Positions 37,229 through 48,908 are shown, numbered from the stretch's first letter. The stretch is DNA of 64,000 nt from Bacteroides faecis MAJ27 (GCF_900106755.1 NZ_FNNN01000011.1:62001-126000); one strand, 5' to 3'. Program-made: numbers and translations. Notes: generated by a model not told the origin, from the sequence alone.

Positions 37229-38446
37229 TTATTTCATCATCTTATCAATTTCTTCAAATTCAGGCCCCATGTTCAAATTGTAATAAACACGATAGAGACC
37301 CTGCAACCACAAATCTTTCTGATCTGGCTTCAAAGCTCTGGCTTTTTCGTAAAATGGCTTAGCTTCTTCATAGAATTTCTTCACTGTAGCCTGTGCCTCT
37401 GCATATTTAGGATCATTGATATCTGTTGTAGCTTTATCAGCATAATCTTGAGCCTTCATCAAATATACCAGTCCTACATTAGAATATGCTTCTGCATATT
37501 CAGGATCTGCAGCGATAGCTTTTTTGTAAAATTCAATAGCATTATCATACTCTTTCATATTATGATAAAGATATGCTTTTACATATAAATATAACTTGTT
37601 GTTGGCATCAGTAGATAACATTCTATCAGCAAATTCCATTGCTTTAGATGCTTGGTTAGAACTAGTGTAGTAATCAACCAAATTCGCAAAGAAATAGTCA
37701 TTTCCCGGGAACTTTAAAATACCCTCTTCCAATGATTTAACCCATGCAGCTGTATCACCTTTAGCTTTATAAGCATCTGCCATCAATTGCATTGCAAATT
37801 TACCTCCATCCTTATCTTCCAAAGCAGCAGGAGCATACTTAATAATTGCATCTTTGTCTCCTACTCTGTCAGCAGCTAATGTTGCGTAATATGCAATTTG
37901 TGCCAGAAGAGTATCTGTTTTAGCTAAATTTTGTTCTGCTAACATAGGATAAGAAGCTGACTCTACGTATGTTGCAAAGAACTGCAAAGCTTCCTTATTC
38001 TTATCAAGGTTGAAGTATTGAATACCACCGTTAATCAAATTAGGACGCTCAACTAATATAGTTGAAGCATTTGCTTTTCTGTATTTGTTTTTAATTTTAC
38101 CTTTTTCATTAGGTACTTGAGCTAAATCATCACATTTAGTATAATACTCAAACATTTTCAAAATGCTATTGTATGCCTTTAATGTGTCAAACGGCTGTTT
38201 CAAAACGCCTTTCTTGTCACGTTCTTCTTCGATAAAGCGTTTCTGAATAAATCCAGCAACGTCCCATGTGTCAGGAAGATCTTTAGTCTCAGGATTCTTA
38301 ATAGCTTCATTAATCAGCTTTTCAGCCTGACCAAAATTCGGTTTTACATCACTGGCAATGCTTTTGGCTTCTTTTACATTCTTCATTTGAGCGAATGATA
38401 AGCTAACGGCCATCAATAAAACCATTGAAAATAATACTCTTTTCAT
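37229..38446 (-). CDS. Exported tetratricopeptide-repeat protein
   Basis: The 405-residue protein has a signal peptide (residues 1-19, ending LSFAQ), repeats of the TPR type along its length (clearest at EYDNAIEFYKKAIAADPEYA and ASKAMEFADRMLSTDANNKL) and an acidic, lysine-rich composition. It is probably a periplasmic scaffold. It lies 32 bp downstream of gyrA on the same strand and is therefore likely co-transcribed with it, although a functional link is not evident. Family members are common next to gyrA in Bacteroidota, from memory. Confidence 0.82.
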   Translation of the reverse strand: MKRVLFSMVLLMAVSLSFAQMKNVKEAKSIASDVKPNFGQAEKLINEAIKNPETKDLPDTWDVAGFIQKRFIEEERDKKGVLKQPFDTLKAYNSILKMFEYYTKCDDLAQVPNEKGKIKNKYRKANASTILVERPNLINGGIQYFNLDKNKEALQFFATYVESASYPMLAEQNLAKTDTLLAQIAYYATLAADRVGDKDAIIKYAPAALEDKDGGKFAMQLMADAYKAKGDTAAWVKSLEEGILKFPGNDYFFANLVDYYTSSNQASKAMEFADRMLSTDANNKLYLYVKAYLYHNMKEYDNAIEFYKKAIAADPEYAEAYSNVGLVYLMKAQDYADKATTDINDPKYAEAQATVKKFYEEAKPFYEKARALKPDQKDLWLQGLYRVYYNLNMGPEFEEIDKMMK

Positions 38447-38478
38447 GATTGTTGTTTGATTAATTATTAATATTATGT

Positions 38479-41058
38479 CTATTCCTCAATTTCGTTATTG
38501 TTTTCATCAATATCTGTGTCAACATCTGCATTGTCGACCTCCGGAGCGTCATTAGACAGATCGCTTACAATAGTACCTTCTGTTTCTTCTGTAGGAATTT
38601 CATCCTCAAGGCTTTCTGTCATGACTTTACATACAGAACCAATCTGGTCATTACGTTTTTCAAGATTAATCAGACGAACACCTTGAGTAGCACGTCCCAT
38701 AATGCGAACATCAGCCACTTTCAGACGGATAGTAATTCCGGATTTATTGATAATCATTAAATCGTTCTCATCGGTCACTGACTTGATTGTTACCAACTTA
38801 CCTGTTTTCTCGGTAATGTTCATGGTCTTTACACCCTTACCACCGCGATTAGTCTTACGATAATCTTCGATTTCAGAACGCTTGCCATATCCCTGTTCAG
38901 AAACAACCATTACAGATTCTGTTTCTAAATCTTTGATGCAAATCATTCCTATTACTTCGTCCTGGCCATCATTATCTAGTGTAATACCACGCACACCTGT
39001 TGCTGTACGCCCCATTACACGGACTGCAGCCTCATGGAAACGAATAGCCCGACCATTGCGATTAGCAATAATAATTTCATTATTACCATTCGTCATTCGA
39101 ACTTCAATTACACTGTCATCCTCACGAATTGTAATAGCATTTACACCATTCTGACGTGGGCGTGAATATTGTTCAAGTAATGTCTTCTTGATAACACCTT
39201 TCTTTGTACAGAATAATACATAATGACTATTGATATATTCAGAATCATCCAGACTCTTAACACGCAAATATGCAGTTACACTATCATCAGAGTCGATATT
39301 TAACAAGTTTTGTATAGCACGTCCTTTGGAGTTCTTCGTTCCTTCTGGTATTTCGTATACTTTCAGCCAGTAACATTTCCCCTTCTGTGTGAAGAACATC
39401 ATAGTATTGTGCATAGTAGCCGGATAAATATGCTCTACAAAGTCCGCATCACGGGTCTCTGTTCCTTTAGAACCTACTCCACCACGATTCTGTGCACGAA
39501 ATTCAGTTAATGGTGTACGTTTGATATAACCCATGTGAGAAATCGTAATAATCATCTGATCATCGGCATAGAAGTCTTCCGGATTGAATTCTTCGGAAGA
39601 ATATACGATTTCAGAACGACGTTCGTCACCATATTTCGCTTTAACTTCTAATAATTCATCCTTCATCACCTTACGACATACCTCATCATCAGCCAAAATG
39701 CTTTCCAAATAAGCAATCTGTTTCATGATTTCTTCGTATTCAGCATGAAGCTGATCTTGCATCAGACCAGTCAACTGCCGCAAACGCATCTCTACAATTG
39801 CACGTGACTGTATTTCTGTCAGATTAAAACGTTCTATCAAACCAGCTATTGCATCATTTGGAGTCTTGGCTGCACGAATGATACGGATAACTTCATCAAT
39901 ATTATCAGAAGCGATAATCAAACCTTCAAGGATATGGGCACGCTCTTTTGCTTTACGCAAATCGAACTGAGTACGACGAATAACCACCTCGTGTCTGTGT
40001 TCCACGAAGTATTTAATCATATCCCTCAGATTCAGCGTTTTCGGACGTCCATGAACTAATGCTACATTATTCACACCGAAAGAAGTCTGCAAAGCTGTCA
40101 TCTTATACAACTTATTCAGTACTACGCTCGCATTGGCATCACGTTTTACATCAATAACGATACGCATTCCGTCACGGTCAGACTCATCATTTGCATTCGA
40201 GATACCTTCTATTCTCTTATCATTAACAAGATCAGCTATATATTTAATCAGTTCAGCCTTATTGACATTGTAAGGGATCTCAGTCACTACGATTTTATCA
40301 TGTGTCTGTCCGGTTTCAATTTCCGCTTTCGCACGCATAACCACTCGGCCACGACCTGTCAGATACCCTTCGCGCACCCCACTTATACCATATATATAAC
40401 CGCCTGTAGGGAAATCCGGAGCCTTGACATAATTCATCAATTCTTCCACTGTGATTTCCTGATTATCAATATATGCTTCACAAGCATCAATCACTTCCGA
40501 AAGGTTATGAGGAGGCATATTAGTCGCCATACCTACAGCAATACCAGAGGCACCGTTAACCAAAAGATTAGGGATACGGGTTGGCATAACTTTCGGTTCC
40601 GTCAACGTATTATCAAAGTTAGGTTCGAAGTCTACAGTTTCCTTATACAGGTCATCCATCATCGCTTCACCCAACTTGTTTAGACGAGCCTCCGTATAAC
40701 GCATAGCAGCGGGGCTATCACCATCTACAGAACCAAAGTTACCTTGGCCATCTACTAAAGGATAACGCATTGCCCATTCCTGAGCCATACGCACCATAGC
40801 ATAATAAACTGAAGAGTCTCCATGCGGGTGGTACTTACCCAGTACTTCACCCACAATTCTTGCAGATTTTTTATAAGGTTTGTCTGAAGTATTACCCAAT
40901 TCCATCATTCCGTATAAAATTCTACGGTGAACGGGCTTAAATCCATCTCTAACATCCGGAAGGGCACGTGAAACAATGACCGACATGGAGTAGTCAATGT
41001 ACGATGACTTCATTTCCTCCTCGATGTTAATCTTTATAATTCTGTCTTGTTCAAGCAT
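38479..41058 (-). CDS. gyrA: DNA gyrase subunit A
   Basis: GyrA cuts and reseals DNA in the A2B2 gyrase that adds negative supercoils. The 859-residue protein has the N-terminal breakage-reunion domain with catalytic Tyr121 ([13 protein letters not shown]) and the quinolone region [17 protein letters not shown], in which Ser82 is unchanged (the usual sensitive residue). The position matching E. coli Asp87 is Tyr. The C-terminal beta-pinwheel contains a GyrA box variant ([10 protein letters not shown]). A Glu/Asp/Asn-rich tail ends the protein. Length is normal. Confidence 0.98.
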   Translation of the reverse strand: MLEQDRIIKINIEEEMKSSYIDYSMSVIVSRALPDVRDGFKPVHRRILYGMMELGNTSDKPYKKSARIVGEVLGKYHPHGDSSVYYAMVRMAQEWAMRYPLVDGQGNFGSVDGDSPAAMRYTEARLNKLGEAMMDDLYKETVDFEPNFDNTLTEPKVMPTRIPNLLVNGASGIAVGMATNMPPHNLSEVIDACEAYIDNQEITVEELMNYVKAPDFPTGGYIYGISGVREGYLTGRGRVVMRAKAEIETGQTHDKIVVTEIPYNVNKAELIKYIADLVNDKRIEGISNANDESDRDGMRIVIDVKRDANASVVLNKLYKMTALQTSFGVNNVALVHGRPKTLNLRDMIKYFVEHRHEVVIRRTQFDLRKAKERAHILEGLIIASDNIDEVIRIIRAAKTPNDAIAGLIERFNLTEIQSRAIVEMRLRQLTGLMQDQLHAEYEEIMKQIAYLESILADDEVCRKVMKDELLEVKAKYGDERRSEIVYSSEEFNPEDFYADDQMIITISHMGYIKRTPLTEFRAQNRGGVGSKGTETRDADFVEHIYPATMHNTMMFFTQKGKCYWLKVYEIPEGTKNSKGRAIQNLLNIDSDDSVTAYLRVKSLDDSEYINSHYVLFCTKKGVIKKTLLEQYSRPRQNGVNAITIREDDSVIEVRMTNGNNEIIIANRNGRAIRFHEAAVRVMGRTATGVRGITLDNDGQDEVIGMICIKDLETESVMVVSEQGYGKRSEIEDYRKTNRGGKGVKTMNITEKTGKLVTIKSVTDENDLMIINKSGITIRLKVADVRIMGRATQGVRLINLEKRNDQIGSVCKVMTESLEDEIPTEETEGTIVSDLSNDAPEVDNADVDTDIDENNNEIEE

Positions 41059-41463
41059 TTAAAATGATTATTAATTATACATTGTATGGTCTGTGAAAAA
41101 CCACGCTAAAGTACTACTTTTCCACGATATACGAAAGTTTTTCCGAAGAAAGTTTTTTTCTGCTTGAAGGACAGTCTATTTGTTCATATTTAGTTATTAA
41201 AATTAAAAATTCCAGTGAACGAATTGACTTCCAACCATTAATATTAGAAAAAGAAAAGAGAAAAAGAATAAATGCCATCATAAAAAAACATATTCACGAA
41301 AAACAGGGGACAATATTTGTTATACCTTATATATATAACTAAAAACATGGCATTTTATGGCACGCCATTTGTAGAGATAAGAAATAAAGCAAATATGCAA
41401 TACAAACTTGATTAAATGCGTATATTTGCCAGTAAATAACCCCTTAGAAGAAAAGGAAAAAGT
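41059..41463. other. 405-bp intergenic region between divergent gyrA and clpC
   Basis: No gene was found. Near gyrA the minus strand reads TACTTTAG at 41106-41113, one base from the -7 consensus. Near clpC there is a TATATTTGC box. The middle (about 41190-41400) is AT-rich with runs of A and contains no clear repeat or RNA structure that I can support. Confidence 0.6.
41421..41429 (+). promoter_or_regulatory. -7 element of clpC
   Basis: TATATTTGC matches TAnnTTTGC, 34 bp before clpC. No heat-shock operator of the CIRCE type was seen around it. Confidence 0.55.
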
Positions 41464-43989
41464 ATGAATAATCAATTCTCACAAAGAGTTTCCGACATTA
41501 TCGTCTATAGCAAGGAAGAAGCTAACCGATTGAGGAGTAGGCATATCGGACCTGAGCATCTACTTCTGGGAATGCTTCGTGACGGTGAAGGAAAAGCTAT
41601 CGAGATATTGTCAAAACTCAACACCAATTTAGCTGCAGTAAAGCAGCAGATTGAAGCTCGGCTGAAGACAGAAGCTGATGATATGCTATTGCCTGACGCA
41701 GAGATACCGTTGTCTAACGACGCGGCCAAAATATTGAAAATGTGTATTTTAGAGGCACGTGGAATGAAAAGTAATATAGCTGATACAGAGCATGTTTTGT
41801 TAGCGATCCTAAGAGAAAAAAACAATATGGCAGCTTCCGTGCTCGAAGCTAATGACATTAATTATGTGAAAGTGTTGGAACAAGCTACATTACAGCCAGA
41901 TGTAAATTCCGGCATGGGATTCACAGAGGACGATGATGACGAAGAAATGTCTTCTCCCCGATCCGGTGGAAGCGGTTCTGAAGAACGCCAGCAACAGGCG
42001 CAAACAGCTTCGAAAAAGCCTTCTAATGACACTCCTGTGCTTGACAATTTCGGTACAGATATGACAAAAGCGGCAGAAGAAGGACGTTTGGACCCGGTAG
42101 TAGGCAGAGAAAAGGAAATCGAACGTTTGGCTCAAATCCTCAGTCGGCGCAAAAAAAATAATCCAATTTTGATTGGTGAGCCTGGCGTAGGAAAATCGGC
42201 AATCGTTGAAGGACTTGCTTTGAGAATCATTCAAAAGAAAGTATCGCGTATCTTGTTTGATAAACGGGTGGTAGCTCTTGACATGACCGCGGTTGTGGCA
42301 GGAACAAAATACCGTGGTCAATTCGAAGAGCGTATCCGTTCCATTCTCAACGAGTTACAGAGGAATCCGAATGTGATTTTATTCATTGATGAGATCCATA
42401 CAATTGTAGGTGCAGGGTCTGCTGCCGGCTCAATGGATGCGGCCAATATGCTGAAACCTGCATTGGCACGGGGCGAAATACAATGTATCGGTGCCACTAC
42501 TCTTGATGAATATCGCAAGAATATAGAAAAAGACGGGGCCTTGGAACGTCGTTTCCAGAAAGTAATGGTAGAACCTACTACTGCTGATGAAACTCTTCAG
42601 ATTCTGCGTAATATCAAGGATAAATATGAAGACCATCATAATGTAAACTATACGGATGAAGCCTTAGAAGCTTGTGTCAAGTTGACAGACCGCTATATTA
42701 CGGACCGTAACTTCCCCGACAAGGCTATTGATGCTTTGGATGAAGCAGGATCACGTGTACATCTAACCAACGTCAACGTGCCTAAAGAAATTGAAGAACA
42801 GGAAAAGCTCATTGAAGAAGCCAAAAGCAAGAAAAATGAAGCTGTGAAATCACAGAATTTCGAACTCGCTGCCAGCTTCCGCGATAAGGAGAAGGAACTT
42901 ACTATTCAGTTGGATGAAATGAAACGGGAATGGGAAAACAGCCTGAAAGAGAACAGACAGACTGTTGATGCAGAAGAAATTGCTAATGTTATTTCTATGA
43001 TGTCCGGTATTCCAGTACAACGTATGGCACAAGCTGAAGGAATCAAGTTAGCCGGCATGAAGGAGGACCTGCAATCAAAAGTCATCGCACAGGATCCGGC
43101 TATAGAAAAACTAGTCAAGGCTATTTTAAGAAGCCGTGTGGGATTGAAAGATCCTAATAAGCCCATTGGGACCTTTATGTTTTTAGGTCCGACTGGTGTA
43201 GGTAAAACCCATTTAGCTAAAGAATTGGCTAAATACATGTTTGGTTCTTCCGATGCGCTAATCCGAATAGATATGAGTGAATTCATGGAGAAATTTACGG
43301 TCTCACGTCTGGTTGGAGCACCTCCGGGATATGTAGGATATGAAGAAGGCGGACAATTAACAGAGAAAGTGCGTCGCAAACCTTATTCTATTGTCCTACT
43401 TGATGAAATTGAAAAAGCACATCCTGATGTGTTCAACCTCCTTCTTCAAGTGATGGATGAGGGTCGTTTGACTGACAGTTATGGCAGAATGGTTGATTTT
43501 AAAAATACAGTTGTTATCATGACTTCCAATATTGGTACTCGCCAGTTGAAGGAGTTTGGACGTGGCGTAGGATTTGCAACGCAAAGTCGCCTGGATGACA
43601 AAGAATTCTCACGAAGTGTCATACAAAAGGCTTTAAATAAATCATTCGCGCCTGAATTTATTAACCGTATCGATGAAATCATAACGTTCGACCAGCTTTC
43701 TCTGGAGGCTATCACAAAAATCATTGACATTGAGCTGAAAGGACTGTATGAGCGTATTGAATCTATTGGATATAAGCTTATTATTGATGACGAAGCAAAA
43801 CGATTCGTAGCCGAAAAAGGATATGATGTGCAATTCGGAGCCCGCCCATTAAAGCGAGCTATTCAGACTTATTTGGAGGATGGACTATCAGAACTCATCA
43901 TTACTTCTTCTTTAAAAGAAAAAGATGTAATTCAAATCTCGCTAAACAAAGAAAAAGGCGAATTGGAGATGAAAGCTATTGCTTCCTGA
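41464..43989 (+). CDS. clpC: AAA+ protein-unfoldase ClpC
   Basis: ClpC unfolds proteins and feeds them to the ClpP protease. The 841-residue protein has two N-terminal Clp repeat motifs (residues 1-145), a Ser/Glu/Gln-rich linker, AAA domain 1 with Walker A near residue 238 (GEPGVGKS), a UVR-like coiled segment in the middle ([20 protein letters not shown]) and AAA domain 2 with Walker A near 575 (GPTGVGKT). The presence of the UVR motif separates it from ClpA and ClpB. It has its own promoter and terminator. Confidence 0.95.
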   Translation: MNNQFSQRVSDIIVYSKEEANRLRSRHIGPEHLLLGMLRDGEGKAIEILSKLNTNLAAVKQQIEARLKTEADDMLLPDAEIPLSNDAAKILKMCILEARGMKSNIADTEHVLLAILREKNNMAASVLEANDINYVKVLEQATLQPDVNSGMGFTEDDDDEEMSSPRSGGSGSEERQQQAQTASKKPSNDTPVLDNFGTDMTKAAEEGRLDPVVGREKEIERLAQILSRRKKNNPILIGEPGVGKSAIVEGLALRIIQKKVSRILFDKRVVALDMTAVVAGTKYRGQFEERIRSILNELQRNPNVILFIDEIHTIVGAGSAAGSMDAANMLKPALARGEIQCIGATTLDEYRKNIEKDGALERRFQKVMVEPTTADETLQILRNIKDKYEDHHNVNYTDEALEACVKLTDRYITDRNFPDKAIDALDEAGSRVHLTNVNVPKEIEEQEKLIEEAKSKKNEAVKSQNFELAASFRDKEKELTIQLDEMKREWENSLKENRQTVDAEEIANVISMMSGIPVQRMAQAEGIKLAGMKEDLQSKVIAQDPAIEKLVKAILRSRVGLKDPNKPIGTFMFLGPTGVGKTHLAKELAKYMFGSSDALIRIDMSEFMEKFTVSRLVGAPPGYVGYEEGGQLTEKVRRKPYSIVLLDEIEKAHPDVFNLLLQVMDEGRLTDSYGRMVDFKNTVVIMTSNIGTRQLKEFGRGVGFATQSRLDDKEFSRSVIQKALNKSFAPEFINRIDEIITFDQLSLEAITKIIDIELKGLYERIESIGYKLIIDDEAKRFVAEKGYDVQFGARPLKRAIQTYLEDGLSELIITSSLKEKDVIQISLNKEKGELEMKAIAS

Positions 43990-44030
43990 GAGAAGGTTTC
44001 CTAGATAAAACAAGTCATAAAATATGCCAG

Positions 44031-44062
44031 AATGTCAGACCTCAAGGTCTGGCATTTTTTTT
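44031..44062 (+). terminator. Terminator of clpC
   Basis: AATGTCAGACC (44031-44041) pairs with GGTCTGGCATT (44046-44056, one G-U) and runs into seven T residues. Confidence 0.85.
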
Positions 44063-44128
44063 GTCTCTATCTGAACAAATATCAATTAAAAACATTCTAA
44101 TAAATAAACCAAAAAAATATACGTTATT

Positions 44129-46174
44129 ATGCAAAAAGGTAATATTGGGGTTACAACAGAGAACATTTTCCCTATCATCAAAAAGTTCTTGTACAGTGAC
44201 CATGAAATTTTTCTTCGCGAATTAGTATCTAATGCAGTAGATGCCACTCAAAAATTGAATACCCTTGCCTCTATTGGTGAGTTTAAAGGTGAATTGGGTA
44301 ATCTGACAATTCACGTTGAATTAGGTAAAGACACTATTACTATCTCTGACCGTGGTATTGGTCTGACTGCAGAAGAAATTGAAAAGTACATCAACCAGAT
44401 TGCATTTTCAGGAGCCAATGACTTTCTGGAAAAATACAAAGATGATGCAAATGCAATCATTGGACATTTCGGCTTAGGTTTCTATTCTGCTTTTATGGTT
44501 GCAAAAAAAGTAGAAATTATCACTAAATCCTACAAAGATGGAGCACAAGCTATAAAATGGACTTGTGATGGCAGTCCGGAATTTACTCTTGAAGAAGTAG
44601 ATAAGGCAGATCGTGGTTCAGATATCATCCTATATATCGATGAGGACTGCAAAGAATTCCTCGAAGAAGCGCGTATTTCTGAGCTTCTAAAGAAATATTG
44701 CAGTTTCCTTCCCGTACCTATCGCATTTGGTAAAAAGAAAGAATGGAAAGATGGTAAACAGATAGAAACTACTGAAGACAATATTATCAACGATACCACT
44801 CCCTTGTGGACTCGCAAACCGAGTGAACTGTCAGACGAAGATTACAAATCATTCTATACCAAGCTGTATCCGATGTCAGATGAACCACTGTTTTGGATTC
44901 ATCTGAATGTAGATTATCCATTCCATTTGACTGGTATTCTTTATTTCCCGAAAGTAAAGAGTAATATTGAACTGAATAAAAATAAGATTCAGTTATATTG
45001 CAACCAAGTATATGTAACGGATTCTGTAGAGGGAATTGTACCCGACTTCCTGACTTTATTACATGGAGTTATAGATTCTCCGGATATTCCATTGAATGTA
45101 TCCCGTTCTTATTTGCAAAGCGACTCGAATGTGAAGAAGATCTCGACCTATATCACGAAGAAAGTTTCCGATCGCCTGCAATCTATCTTTAAGAACGATC
45201 GCAAACAGTTTGAAGAGAAGTGGAATGATCTGAAAATATTTATCAATTATGGCATGCTAACTCAAGAAGATTTCTATGAGAAAGCGCAAAAATTCGCCCT
45301 TTTCACCGATACAGATAACAAACATTATACATTTGAAGAGTATCAGACTCTTATTAAAGATAATCAGACAGATAAAGATGGAAATCTGATTTATTTGTAT
45401 GCTAATAATAAGGACGAACAATTCAGCTATATTGAAGCTGCCACAAATAAGGGATACAATGTCTTGCTTATGGATGGTCAATTAGATGTAGCTATGGTAA
45501 GCATGTTGGAACAAAAGTTTGAGAAATCGCGCTTCACTCGTGTAGACAGTGATGTTATCGACAACCTTATCATCAAAGAAGATAAAAAAGGCGAAACATT
45601 GGAAGGAGAAAAGCAGGAAGCCATCACAACTGCTTTCAAGAGTCAATTGCCTAAGATGGATAAAGTTGAGTTCAATGTAATGACACAAGCATTGGGAGAT
45701 AATTCAGCACCGGTGATGATTACTCAAAGCGAATATATGCGTCGTATGAAAGAAATGGCAAATATTCAAGCTGGAATGAGCTTCTATGGAGAAATGCCGG
45801 ATATGTTTAACCTGGTTCTAAACTCCGACCATAAGCTTATTAAGCAAGTGCTTGATGAAGAAGAAGCAGTTTGTCATCCTGAAGTAGCTCCTATACAAAC
45901 AGAGATGAACAGTGTCAATAAGCGTCGCAATGAACTAAAAGACAGTCAGAAGAATAAGAAAGAAGAAGAAATTCCTACTACCGAGAAAGACGAATTGAAT
46001 GACTTGGACAAGAAATGGGATGAACTTAAAAATAAAAAAGAGAACATCTTTGCAGGATATGCCAACAACAACAAGGTAATCCGCCAACTCATCGATTTAG
46101 CCCTATTGCAGAATAATATGCTAAAAGGTGAAGCATTAAATAACTTTGTGAAGCGTAGTATTGAGCTGATTTAA
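44129..46174 (+). CDS. htpG: Molecular chaperone HtpG (Hsp90)
   Basis: HtpG is the cytosolic bacterial Hsp90. The 681-residue protein contains the GHKL ATPase domain (LRELVSNAVDATQKL, ISDRGIGLTAEEI, IGHFGLGFYSAFMVA), the middle domain with the catalytic arginine region (SRSYLQSD) and the C-terminal dimerisation domain. A charged insert with Glu/Lys repeats (KDSQKNKKEEEIPTTEKDEL) near residues 605-625 is unusual compared with the E. coli protein but occurs in Bacteroidota. It forms a single-gene unit closed by a terminator at 46207-46248. Confidence 0.97.
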   Translation: MQKGNIGVTTENIFPIIKKFLYSDHEIFLRELVSNAVDATQKLNTLASIGEFKGELGNLTIHVELGKDTITISDRGIGLTAEEIEKYINQIAFSGANDFLEKYKDDANAIIGHFGLGFYSAFMVAKKVEIITKSYKDGAQAIKWTCDGSPEFTLEEVDKADRGSDIILYIDEDCKEFLEEARISELLKKYCSFLPVPIAFGKKKEWKDGKQIETTEDNIINDTTPLWTRKPSELSDEDYKSFYTKLYPMSDEPLFWIHLNVDYPFHLTGILYFPKVKSNIELNKNKIQLYCNQVYVTDSVEGIVPDFLTLLHGVIDSPDIPLNVSRSYLQSDSNVKKISTYITKKVSDRLQSIFKNDRKQFEEKWNDLKIFINYGMLTQEDFYEKAQKFALFTDTDNKHYTFEEYQTLIKDNQTDKDGNLIYLYANNKDEQFSYIEAATNKGYNVLLMDGQLDVAMVSMLEQKFEKSRFTRVDSDVIDNLIIKEDKKGETLEGEKQEAITTAFKSQLPKMDKVEFNVMTQALGDNSAPVMITQSEYMRRMKEMANIQAGMSFYGEMPDMFNLVLNSDHKLIKQVLDEEEAVCHPEVAPIQTEMNSVNKRRNELKDSQKNKKEEEIPTTEKDELNDLDKKWDELKNKKENIFAGYANNNKVIRQLIDLALLQNNMLKGEALNNFVKRSIELI

Positions 46175-46206
46175 TATCGCCCCTTTATTTATAACATAAA
46201 TCAATG

Positions 46207-46248
46207 AAAGAGCATTCAACACTAAAACATGTTGTAATGCTCTTTTTT
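46207..46248 (+). terminator. Terminator of htpG
   Basis: AAAGAGCATT (46207-46216) pairs with AATGCTCTTT in 46236-46245, with further pairing CAACA/TGTTG and a T-run. Confidence 0.8.
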
Positions 46249-46343
46249 CATCATAAAACGAACGCTAAAATATCGATAATTTGGAAAGTATTGCATATAT
46301 TTGAACACTAAATGATAAAAACTTCAATTGTTTGATTCAGGTT

Positions 46344-48644
46344 ATGAGAAAAATACTTTTAGTGTTAATTGCTATATGGTTATTCATACCAACTGTCTGC
46401 GCCCAAAAAGTAGGTCTTGTTTTAAGTGGAGGTGGCGCTAAAGGATTGACACACATCGGTATCATCCGTGCCTTAGAAGAAAATAACATTCCCATTGATT
46501 ATATTACAGGAACCTCTATGGGAGCTATCATTGGCTCTCTCTATGCGATGGGGTATTCTCCTGACGATATGGAAGAATTATTAAAATCGGAAGACTTTAA
46601 AAGATGGTATTCAGGACAGATAGAAGAAAAATACGTATATCATTTCAAAAAAAATGTCCCGACACCGGAATTTTTTAATATTCGTTTTTCGTTCAAAGAC
46701 TCATTAAAAAATTTCAAACCACAATTTTTGCCCACAAGTGTGGTAAATCCCATACAAATGAATTTGGTATTTGTAGATTTGTATGCACGTGCTACAGCCG
46801 CATGTAAAGGTGATTTCGATAAGTTATTTGTCCCTTTCCGCTGCATAGCCTCTGATGTATACAATAAAAAGCAACTGGTAATGAAAAATGGAGATTTGGG
46901 GGATGCTGTCCGGGCCTCCATGAGTTTTCCCTTTATGTTTAAGCCGATAGAGATTGACAATGTTTTAGCATATGACGGGGGAATCTACAATAACTTCCCT
47001 ACAGACGTTATGAGAGATGATTTTCACCCGGATATTATAATTGGGAGCGTTGTATCTACCAATCCTACTAAGCCCAAGGAAAATGACCTTATGAGCCAAA
47101 TAGAAAATATGGTTATGCAAAAAACCGACTATTCTATTCCAGATTCAATGGGTATTTTGATGACATTCAAATATGACAATGTCAGTTTGATGGATTTTCA
47201 GCGAATAGATGAATTACACGATATTGGTTATAACCGGACCATAAGTATGATGGATTCTATAAAAAGCCGCATACACAGGCGGGTGAATCTAGATAATATA
47301 CGTTTGAGAAGAATGGTATATCGAAGCAACTATCCGGAATTACGCTTCAAGAACATCATCATTGACGGAGCAAATCCCCAGCAACAGGCATACATTAAAA
47401 AAGAATTTCATAGTTCTGACAATAAGGAATTCACTTATGAAGACTTGAAAGAAGGATATTTCCGGTTACTTTCAGATAATATGATTTCTGAGATCATTCC
47501 ACACGCTGTATACAATCCGGAGGATGAAACATATGACCTGCATTTAAAAGTTAAACTGGAAAATAATTTTGCCGTACGATTAGGAGGGAATATTTCCACA
47601 TCCAATTCCAACCAAATTTATCTCGGACTCAGCTATCAGGATCTAAATTATTATGCGAAGGAGTTGCTTTTTGACGGACAACTTGGGAAAGTCTATAATA
47701 ATGCACAATTTATGGCAAAGATTGACTTTTCTACGGCAATCCCAACCTCTTACCGTTTTATCGCATCCATCACAACTTTTGATTACTTCAAAAAAGACAA
47801 GTTATTTTCCAGAAATGACAAACCGGCATTTAATCAGAAAGATGAACGCTTTCTCAAACTTCAGGTAGGATTACCATTTCTTTTGAGTAAACGAGCTGAA
47901 TTTGGAATAGGAATCGCCAGAATAGAAGACAAATATTTCCAGAGAAACATCATCGACTTTGAGAAGGATAGATTTGACAGAAGTCGTTACGATTTGTTCG
48001 GTGGCTCTATTAGCTTCAATGGTAGCACGCTTAATTCACGACAATACCCGACGCAGGGCTACAAAGAAGCCCTTATCGCACAGATATTTATAGGCCGGGA
48101 AAGATTCTATCCCGGCGAAGAAACCAAAGGAATTCAAATAAATAAAGAACACCATTCCTGGTTACAATTATCATATATGAAAGAAAAATACCATACGATG
48201 AACGAGCACTGGGTCTTAGGGTGGTATTTAAAAGCTCTGTATGCTTCTAAGAATTTCTCAGAGAACTATACGGCAACTATGATGCAAGCTGGTGAATTTT
48301 CGCCTACACAACATAGTAAGCTTACCTATAACGAAGCTTTTCGTGCCAATCAATTTGTGGGAGCTGGTATCCGCCCAATCTATCGTCTCAACCAAATGTT
48401 CCACCTGCGAGGTGAATTTTATGGTTTTATGCCTATTTATCCGATTGAAAGAAACTCATTAAATAAAGCATATTATGGAAAAGCTTTCTCTAAATTCGAA
48501 TATTTAGGAGAAATTTCTGTAGTGTGTCAATTACCCTTCGGAGACATCTCTGCTTATGTAAATCATTATAGCTCACCGAGAAGGGAGTGGAATGTCGGGT
48601 TAAGTATCGGTTTCCAACTGTTTAATTACCGTTTCATCGAATAA
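46344..48644 (+). CDS. Patatin-like phospholipase with C-terminal outer-membrane barrel
   Basis: The 766-residue protein has a signal peptide (ending PTVCAQ), a patatin lipase domain (residues 22-215) with the oxyanion motif SGGGAKG, the nucleophile Ser58 in GTSMG and the catalytic Asp in AYDGG, then a POTRA-like region (about 320-400) and a BamA-like beta-barrel that ends with alternating residues and a final aromatic pattern (GFQLFNYRFIE). The order matches PlpD-type (type Vd) surface lipases. I chose ATG 46344; an in-frame TTG at 46332 is less likely. The active site is complete, so the protein is probably a lipase in or passing through the outer membrane. Confidence 0.9.
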   Translation: MRKILLVLIAIWLFIPTVCAQKVGLVLSGGGAKGLTHIGIIRALEENNIPIDYITGTSMGAIIGSLYAMGYSPDDMEELLKSEDFKRWYSGQIEEKYVYHFKKNVPTPEFFNIRFSFKDSLKNFKPQFLPTSVVNPIQMNLVFVDLYARATAACKGDFDKLFVPFRCIASDVYNKKQLVMKNGDLGDAVRASMSFPFMFKPIEIDNVLAYDGGIYNNFPTDVMRDDFHPDIIIGSVVSTNPTKPKENDLMSQIENMVMQKTDYSIPDSMGILMTFKYDNVSLMDFQRIDELHDIGYNRTISMMDSIKSRIHRRVNLDNIRLRRMVYRSNYPELRFKNIIIDGANPQQQAYIKKEFHSSDNKEFTYEDLKEGYFRLLSDNMISEIIPHAVYNPEDETYDLHLKVKLENNFAVRLGGNISTSNSNQIYLGLSYQDLNYYAKELLFDGQLGKVYNNAQFMAKIDFSTAIPTSYRFIASITTFDYFKKDKLFSRNDKPAFNQKDERFLKLQVGLPFLLSKRAEFGIGIARIEDKYFQRNIIDFEKDRFDRSRYDLFGGSISFNGSTLNSRQYPTQGYKEALIAQIFIGRERFYPGEETKGIQINKEHHSWLQLSYMKEKYHTMNEHWVLGWYLKALYASKNFSENYTATMMQAGEFSPTQHSKLTYNEAFRANQFVGAGIRPIYRLNQMFHLRGEFYGFMPIYPIERNSLNKAYYGKAFSKFEYLGEISVVCQLPFGDISAYVNHYSSPRREWNVGLSIGFQLFNYRFIE

Positions 48645-48671
48645 TTTTCCGCAAAAAAAGTCGCCAAACGC

Positions 48672-48701
48672 TTGCTAATTCGGGAAAAGTACGTATCTTT
48701 G
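48672..48701 (+). promoter_or_regulatory. Promoter of the tRNA-Arg cluster
   Basis: TTG at 48672-48674 and TATCTTTG at 48694-48701, separated by 19 bp, fit the Bacteroides promoter consensus exactly. The first tRNA starts 21 bp after the second box. Confidence 0.75.
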
Positions 48702-48722
48702 CACCCGTTAAAACGAAACAAT

Positions 48723-48796
48723 GGTCGCGTAGCTCAACTGAATAGAGTAGCTGACTACGGATCAGCCGGTTACAGGTTTGAATCCTGTCGCGATCA
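48723..48796 (+). tRNA. tRNA-Arg(ACG), copy 1
   Basis: The 74-nt sequence folds as a tRNA: acceptor GGTCGCG with CGCGATC, D-stem, anticodon stem GCTGA/TCAGC with loop CTACGGA (anticodon ACG), and T-arm ACAGG-TTTGAAT-CCTGT. Discriminator is A. CCA is not encoded. The ACG anticodon, with A34 probably changed to inosine, reads CGU, CGC and CGA. Confidence 0.93.
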
Positions 48797-48815
48797 CTTT
48801 TTCGGAAAACAGAAT

Positions 48816-48889
48816 GGCCGCGTAGCTCAACTGAATAGAGTAGCTGACTACGGATCAGCCGGTTACAGGTTTGAATCCTGTCGCGGTCA
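48816..48889 (+). tRNA. tRNA-Arg(ACG), copy 2
   Basis: It is identical to copy 1 apart from a paired change in the acceptor stem: GGCCGCG with CGCGGTC, so position 3:70 is C-G instead of T-A. Anticodon ACG. It follows copy 1 after 19 bp. Confidence 0.93.
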
Positions 48890-48908
48890 CTTCTACAATA
48901 CTTAACAA

